DNA of 64,000 nucleotides, taken from NCBI GenBank assembly GCA_030770535.1, contig JASVEC010000015.1, forward strand, positions 930,001-994,000, given 5' to 3'. The notes beneath the pieces were generated by a model. It worked only from the letters and a program-made list of their open reading frames with translations. It did no database searches and was not told the DNA's origin. This DNA is from Batkoa obscura. Taxonomy: Eukaryota > Entomophthoromycota > Entomophthoromycetes > Entomophthorales > Batkoaceae. Both the position numbers and the translations under genes were made by a program. Below, piece by piece: positions 59,198 through 64,000 of the stretch (within the stretch, counting starts at the first letter, position 1; each line of letters begins with the position of its first letter).

Positions 59198-59279
59198 GGC
59201 ACCTTGGCGGAGTGGTTAACGCGGAGCCCTGCTAAGGCTTTTCCCTTTGGGAGCGCAGGTTCGAATCCTGTGGGTGTCG
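59198..59279 (+). tRNA. tRNA-Ser (GCT)
   Basis: The 82-nt tRNA has a long variable arm. The acceptor GGCACCT pairs with GGGTGTC, the D arm is GGCGGAGTGGTTAAC, the anticodon stem GAGCC/GGCTT flanks the loop CTGCTAA (anticodon GCT at 59231-59233), and the T arm is GCAGG-TTCGAAT-CCTGT. The class II variable arm TTTTCCCTTTGGGAGC is typical of tRNA-Ser. It is intronless. Confidence 0.97.
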
Positions 59280-59284
59280 TATAG

Positions 59285-59293
59285 TTTTTTTTT
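59285..59293 (+). terminator. RNA polymerase III terminator of tRNA-Ser
   Basis: A run of nine T residues starts six bases after the tRNA-Ser 3' end, the expected Pol III termination signal. Confidence 0.85.
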
Positions 59294-59392
59294 AGCTACA
59301 AATAATCAGTTGAAATAGGTTTTGTATTTTTATTTATCGAAAGTTATAGAACAGGAATTATTATATGAAGACGTAGTAGTCTAATAGTTTTA

Positions 59393-60378
59393 TTATAATT
59401 TAACTTGAAGTCCATTTTTATCTCCAGGTTCATTAAAATCAATATGTAAGTTTACAAACTTAAGAATCTCTGCTTTATAGATCGCTTTTGTGGGTATGAA
59501 ATGACTAATAGAAAATAAAATGTATTCATAATAAAGATGATAAGAATTACCCTCCCTCATGAGTTAATAGAGTGGCGTTATCATATCTTTCTTTTAATTT
59601 TAGTGAGTTTGCTACATAAGATTAGTAACTATTTGTATAAAAAAAGAAACTATTACCTGGTAAAACCAAGTCATCTCTTTCGCCAATAATAAACAACGAA
59701 GGGATGGTTGAGTTTTTTTTATAATAGTCTAATACCCTTTCATCTCTTGGAAGGAAACCAGAGACAATAATATTAAACTTAAATAAATTTATACTATTAT
59801 ATTTTTGTTTAATTTCCTCAATATCTTCTTCAATCATTTTGGATATTATACTAGCCATTATTCCTCCTAATTTGCTGTTTAATTCTATTTTTTAACTTTT
59901 GTTTTTCTATTTTACCTTGTGAAAAACCCAATATACCGTCAAATGGACCCTGTTTCTATTATTAAAAATGTTAAAAGTAAACTATATAAACATTACGTTT
60001 TCGTTTATAAACTTTAATAAATAATCCACCGACTCGTCTAGCCCGTCATAAACATTACTATTTCTTATAAACCAAGCTAATTGCTTTTCATTTTCTTTAA
60101 ATTTATATTAGTTGATTGTTTTCTAGATCTGTTTTATCTTTTATTTACCATCTCCTATACTGTTACCACTATATTTTTTTATTTCTTCTTTATCCGTCAA
60201 CTCGAAAGGAGCATCAATAAACTCTAACTTTATTAATAAGCTATTCTGGACTAAATTTTAACTACTTACGAAACTCACAGTGATTTTTTAAACTTTTTCT
60301 CAAAGCCCCGCATTTTTTTTCAAATACATTCTTGTTTTGTGTATAGCCATGTAACATCAATAATCTTAATTTACTCAT
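59393..60378 (-). CDS. FSH1-type serine hydrolase
   Basis: This is an alpha/beta hydrolase of the fungal FSH family. Seven small exons (60378-60270, 60223-60149, 60094-59997, 59955-59916, 59866-59657, 59611-59551, 59504-59393) splice in phase to 234 residues. The family landmarks appear in order: MSKLRLLMLHGYTQNKNVF, FIDAPFEL, GLDESVDYLLKFI, the nucleophile elbow GFSQGG, IIVSGFLPRDE, the acid-bearing GERDDLV and the catalytic His in HEGGHFIP. The nucleophile Ser, Asp and His are all present, so activity is likely; the natural substrate (small esters) is unknown. The model needs an acceptor four bases beyond the first apparent one (60224) to keep phase. It lies 3' of the tRNA-Ser. Confidence 0.87.
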
Positions 60379-60906
60379 TGTTTTAATGTATTGATTTATA
60401 TAAAGAACTTTTTAGAAGATTGTGATAAAACCTTTACTTTATTAGAATTTTGGCTTTTATTTGTGCATTATTAATCATAATTATATTCTATTACTAATTA
60501 TAATTTATTAATACAATTTCGGCTTTAGTAAGGGTAGTTTTAACATACTACAAAGAAAGTATATTACTTTATTGATATCTGATTCTATAACGTATAGCAG
60601 TTTAATATATAATACATAGCAACCTAAAATTTATTTAGTATTAGTAATAATTTAATATATTAAATTAATTAATTAGTTAATTTACTACAATTTATAAATT
60701 GTAAGTTCCAAAAAGAACTCAAAATAACGGCAAAAGCCAATAAAATAGCATGATGAAGTCAATAAAGAATACTAATAAAATTAGTAAATAAAACTCCATT
60801 ATTTCATTTTTACTTGAAGTTTTTTAATTTAAATAATCTTTATCTTAAAATTTTAGAAGTTTAAAGAATTACATTGAAATTAGCGTTAAAATCTATTTAT
60901 TAATCT
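60379..60906. other. divergent AT-rich promoter region
   Basis: This is 528 bp between the FSH gene and the Boi-type gene, transcribed apart. It is strongly A/T-rich. I see no additional ORF or RNA. Confidence 0.45.
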
Positions 60907-63560
60907 ATGGAAGAACAATTGGAAGTGGTTTATGCTATTCACGAGTTTGATGCTAGTGTTGAAGATGAAATCTCTTTAATTGCAGGTGAAAAGATTTGGG
61001 TCATTGAAAAGGACGAGTTATATAACGATGGTTGGTGGCAGGTAACTATTTTTATGTTATTTTCTAACTTAGAAAATTGGTTTTTTTATTAATTTCTCGT
61101 TATTAACCAATTTTAGGGTAAAAATAGCCGGGGAGAAGTCGGACTATTTCCGATGAACTTTATTTCTTATAAAGACCCAAACCAAAATAATCCCGGTGTT
61201 GATCGATATGCTAATTTATTGCTCGAAAATGAAGGTAATTTAAAAAACATACTTATTGTTATTCTAAAATATTAATTTGTACAAAAAGAACAAGCGAGCA
61301 ATAATAAAAAAGAATATAGCAAATTAGGTGGCAGATTAAGTGATCCTATTAATGAAGACGCAAAAAGAGATTCATTTCAAAATTTCATTCAAGAAGAAGG
61401 ACTTAGTCATTATGATTCAAGAGAAGGAAGTAATTATTCGCCATTAGCACCAGCCTTGATACTAAATAATGCAACTAATAATAACGACACAAATAACAAT
61501 CATAATAATATAGAATTGAATAACAATAATGATAATTTGATAAGACATAATTCTACTAAAGTGAGATCCAATCAAAACATAACTGATAATGAAGGTCATA
61601 AACGTACTTTCACTTCAAATAATCCTTTAACCCCAAATCGCTCCTCGTTTCGTAATTCTGTTCGCTTATCTCATATTGATGATGTCCACACTGACCCTTC
61701 CCAATCTCATCCGAAATTGTGGTCTAATAATGAAGTATGTGATTGGTTGGAAAGGGCTGGATTTCAAAGTGTTATTAGTTTATTTAAAGGTAACAACAAT
61801 ACAATAGAGTCATGGTATTATAGTATTAATATTAAATATTATTTAGAACATGAGATAACGGGAAAAGAATTGACAGAGTTAGATTTGAATACATTAAAAG
61901 ATATTGGGATATTGGCCTTTGGAAAAAGATTCAACCTAAATAACTCAATCAACTCACTCAAAGTGAAGTATAACATTACATCACTTAATCATTCAGATTC
62001 AACCAAAAATAACATGGACCACGTTTACAATATGTATTCTGGAGATTCTAATCTAACTTCCCCTATTAAATCTGATATTAGTCAAAATAATAATGTAACA
62101 GAACAAGTAATTTTAATATAATTTAGGTTATTTAAGATAAATATTTATAACGAGCTATTAGATAAACAAAGATAGAGATATCTATCCAGTTGAAGAAAGA
62201 AAACCTACCAATTTGGAATCAAGTTTAAAAAATTTAAATTTAAATAATAATATTGAAAATCCGAACAGTCATAGTCATATTGAAAAATGGTTACAGCAAA
62301 CACCTGATTTTGATTATGATCATGATTTATTAAAGGTAAGATATCTTGTTTAGTAATGATGATATATTTTAACCAATTAACTAATTAGGAAGCTGGTATT
62401 TCTTCACCCTCTGACTTACAAAGTATACTTTCAGGAAAATCAAAAGACAAAGAAAAGGAACAAGAAGAATCAGGCTCAGAGTCAAATGAATCTTCAAACG
62501 AAGAAGAGCAAGAAGAATCCAATTATAATGAAATATCACCCGCCGTATCATCCAAATCACCAACTTTACCCAATAATGCGTTACATAACAACTCATTAGA
62601 ATATAAATTCCCTGCTTTCATCCCAAAAACTGATAACCAATTAAAGAAACAGGTATCCTTTTCCCAAAATTTACCAGAAGTAAGATTGAATTCAATGGAT
62701 AGACATTTATTTATTTATTTATTTTACAGGTTATTGGTACAAGTGAAATAGTAGAATCTGACAATGAATCTGAGGATGAGAATCAAATGTCACTTACTAA
62801 AGTAATTTATTATTGTTTTATAATTTTTATAATATAATTAACACATAACAGAAAGCTTCATTATCTGCATCAAAATTGTTTAATAATGAAAAAAGGTAAA
62901 GATATAACAGTAATTTAATAAAAAATAGCTAATACAATTAAATAGGAAAGTACCACCATCAAATAAAGCTAAAAATGGTACTGATAATAATAATAATGAC
63001 CATACCTTTAATATAGAAAATAACAAAAGCTATACAGTGGAACCGGATACCACAAATAACTATATAAGTAATGGTGATGACAGTACGATAACGGTACAAG
63101 GTAGTTTAAAGAAACAAGAGGGAGCGATCAAGCTATGGAAGAGTCGTTATTGTGTATTAAATGGGACAGATTTAAAGATTTATGATACATTTAAGTTAAA
63201 GAAATTGAAATTAAGTATAAATTTAAAGGGTTATAAACCAGTTTTAGACCCAAATCTTAATCCTGGAAAATATTGTTTTAAGCTAGTGCATCAACATAAT
63301 AAATCACATTATTTTTGCTCGGATGAAGCTGAGGAAATAAGAGCTTGGATGAAAGCTCTCATGAAAATTTCAATTGATAGGGATACAAATGGTAATAAGT
63401 TTTATTACATTATTAAATCTGTATTTAGTGCTTATCATTTACCATAGCTCCAGTAGTCACATCATGTACTGTTAACACAGTACCTCTACACGTAGCACGT
63501 AAATTAGCTCCAAGGCCACCATCAGCAATGTACTCAAATGGTGAAGAAGAAGAAGATTAA
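60907..63560 (+). CDS. Boi/Pob1-type SH3-SAM-PH polarity scaffold
   Basis: Boi1/Boi2 and Pob1 proteins bind Bem1, formins, Rho GTPases and phospholipids at growth sites. Exons begin at 60907 and end at 63560; every junction keeps phase. The N-terminal SH3 domain (VYAIHEFDASVEDEISLIAG to GWWQGKNSRGEVGLFPMNFI) is followed by an Asn-rich linker. The SAM domain (WSNNEVCDWLERAGFQSV, then HEITGKELTELDLNTLKDIG) contains a 57-nt intron that leaves the frame open. An acidic, disordered region comes next. The C-terminal PH domain (VQGSLKKQEGAIKLWKSRYCVLNG to DEAEEIRAWMKALMK) and a short Pro/Glu tail (ARKLAPRPPSA, EEEED) complete it. The total is about 700 residues. With TAO3 and twinfilin it makes a polarity/actin theme in this window, probably by chance. 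Confidence 0.93.
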
Positions 63561-64000
63561 GCTATAAGATTATTATTATATAAAAAAGGATCGCATTTTA
63601 ATATTCTTAATAACTAACCTAGTTATATATATTTTTATATTATATATAAAAAAGACATTTAATATTAATTTGTTTTAATGAGTCTCTTTTTTTCGCTATT
63701 TTATTTTATGGTTTTATTTTATGCCTAGAAAATAACCTCCCTCTCTCCTCTACTTGTCTCTCTCTTATTTTTAGCTTAGTAATTTTAATCTATTTTCCTA
63801 TTCTTTTCTATAAAGTAAATAGTTTCTATTTTATAACTTATTCCAACTTTTAATTTAAGATAAAAATTAAATTGAAACATTTGTCTAAAAACTAGTCAAT
63901 TAAAAGCAAATTTTAAGCTCCACTAATAAAACTCATTTAAAAGCCACATTTAAAAATAAAGTGAAAGATTTTATCATAGCTATAATAATATAATACAATA
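63561..64000. other. AT-rich 3' region to window end
   Basis: This is the downstream flank of the Boi-type gene. It contains poly-T tracts and TATA-rich sequence, but no gene or exon that I can support before the window ends. Confidence 0.5.

Noticed and set aside
60215-60275. Apparent phase conflict in the FSH hydrolase
   Set aside because: An acceptor four bases downstream (before AGTTTATTGATGC) fits the frame and the family motif FIDAP.

Overview
The window is about three-quarters A+T and carries compact, intron-rich protein genes. Most introns are 35-100 nt with GTAAGT-like donors and TAG acceptors. The gene content is fungal: a GPI-anchored GH72 cell-wall glucanosyltransferase relative, a Tao3/Mor2 (Furry) morphogenesis scaffold, a Boi/Pob1-type SH3-SAM-PH polarity scaffold, an Nrg1-like zinc finger, a UPF0357 (DUF2015) protein and an FSH1-type serine hydrolase. 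The genes for mitochondrial ribosomal protein S8, Tim21 and a cytochrome P450 show a respiring organism, which argues against the AT-rich anaerobic fungi and Microsporidia. I place it as an AT-rich, intron-rich, possibly early-diverging fungus and cannot name the species. The standard genetic code fits throughout.

Layout. 0-9 kb is gene-dense: ERO1 (5' end outside the window), VPS37, GTR2/RagC, a GH72 family gene and a 7-TM CREST-like membrane protein. 9-20 kb has long AT-rich spacers around a UPF0357 gene, clathrin heavy chain, mitochondrial S8 and ribosomal protein L34. 20-34 kb is a repeat-rich island holding at least 16 copies of a ~100-bp TA-flanked terminal-inverted-repeat element that I see nowhere else in the window. 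The island also has two inverted ~460-bp LTR-like relics and a tRNA-Ala, with TIM21, twinfilin, an orphan 4-TM gene and a P450 among them. 34-43 kb has a zinc-finger gene, a large chromatin-type orphan with an AT-hook, a BORCS6-like small protein, an SDR and a second orphan membrane protein. 43-64 kb is conserved and dense: TAO3, DNA polymerase alpha subunit B, a zinc-ribbon/J-domain protein, a Sec7-PH ARF-GEF, CK2 beta, tRNA-Ser, an FSH hydrolase and the Boi-type scaffold.

Functional themes are secretory and endosomal traffic (ERO1, VPS37, clathrin, ARF-GEF, RagC, BORCS6-like), polarity and actin (TAO3, Boi-type, twinfilin), mitochondria (S8, TIM21) and the cell wall (GH72). They look like ordinary scattered eukaryotic genes rather than a functional cluster. 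All gene models were assembled by hand from splice signals, conserved motifs and phase bookkeeping; coordinates may be off by a base or two at some splice sites. ERO1, clathrin, POL12 and TAO3 each have single-base phase conflicts, most simply explained as base-level indels in the assembly. I saw no convincing wholly new system. The strongest candidates for a second look are the small repeat family, the divergent GH72 protein, the AT-hook orphan and the BORCS6-like gene.
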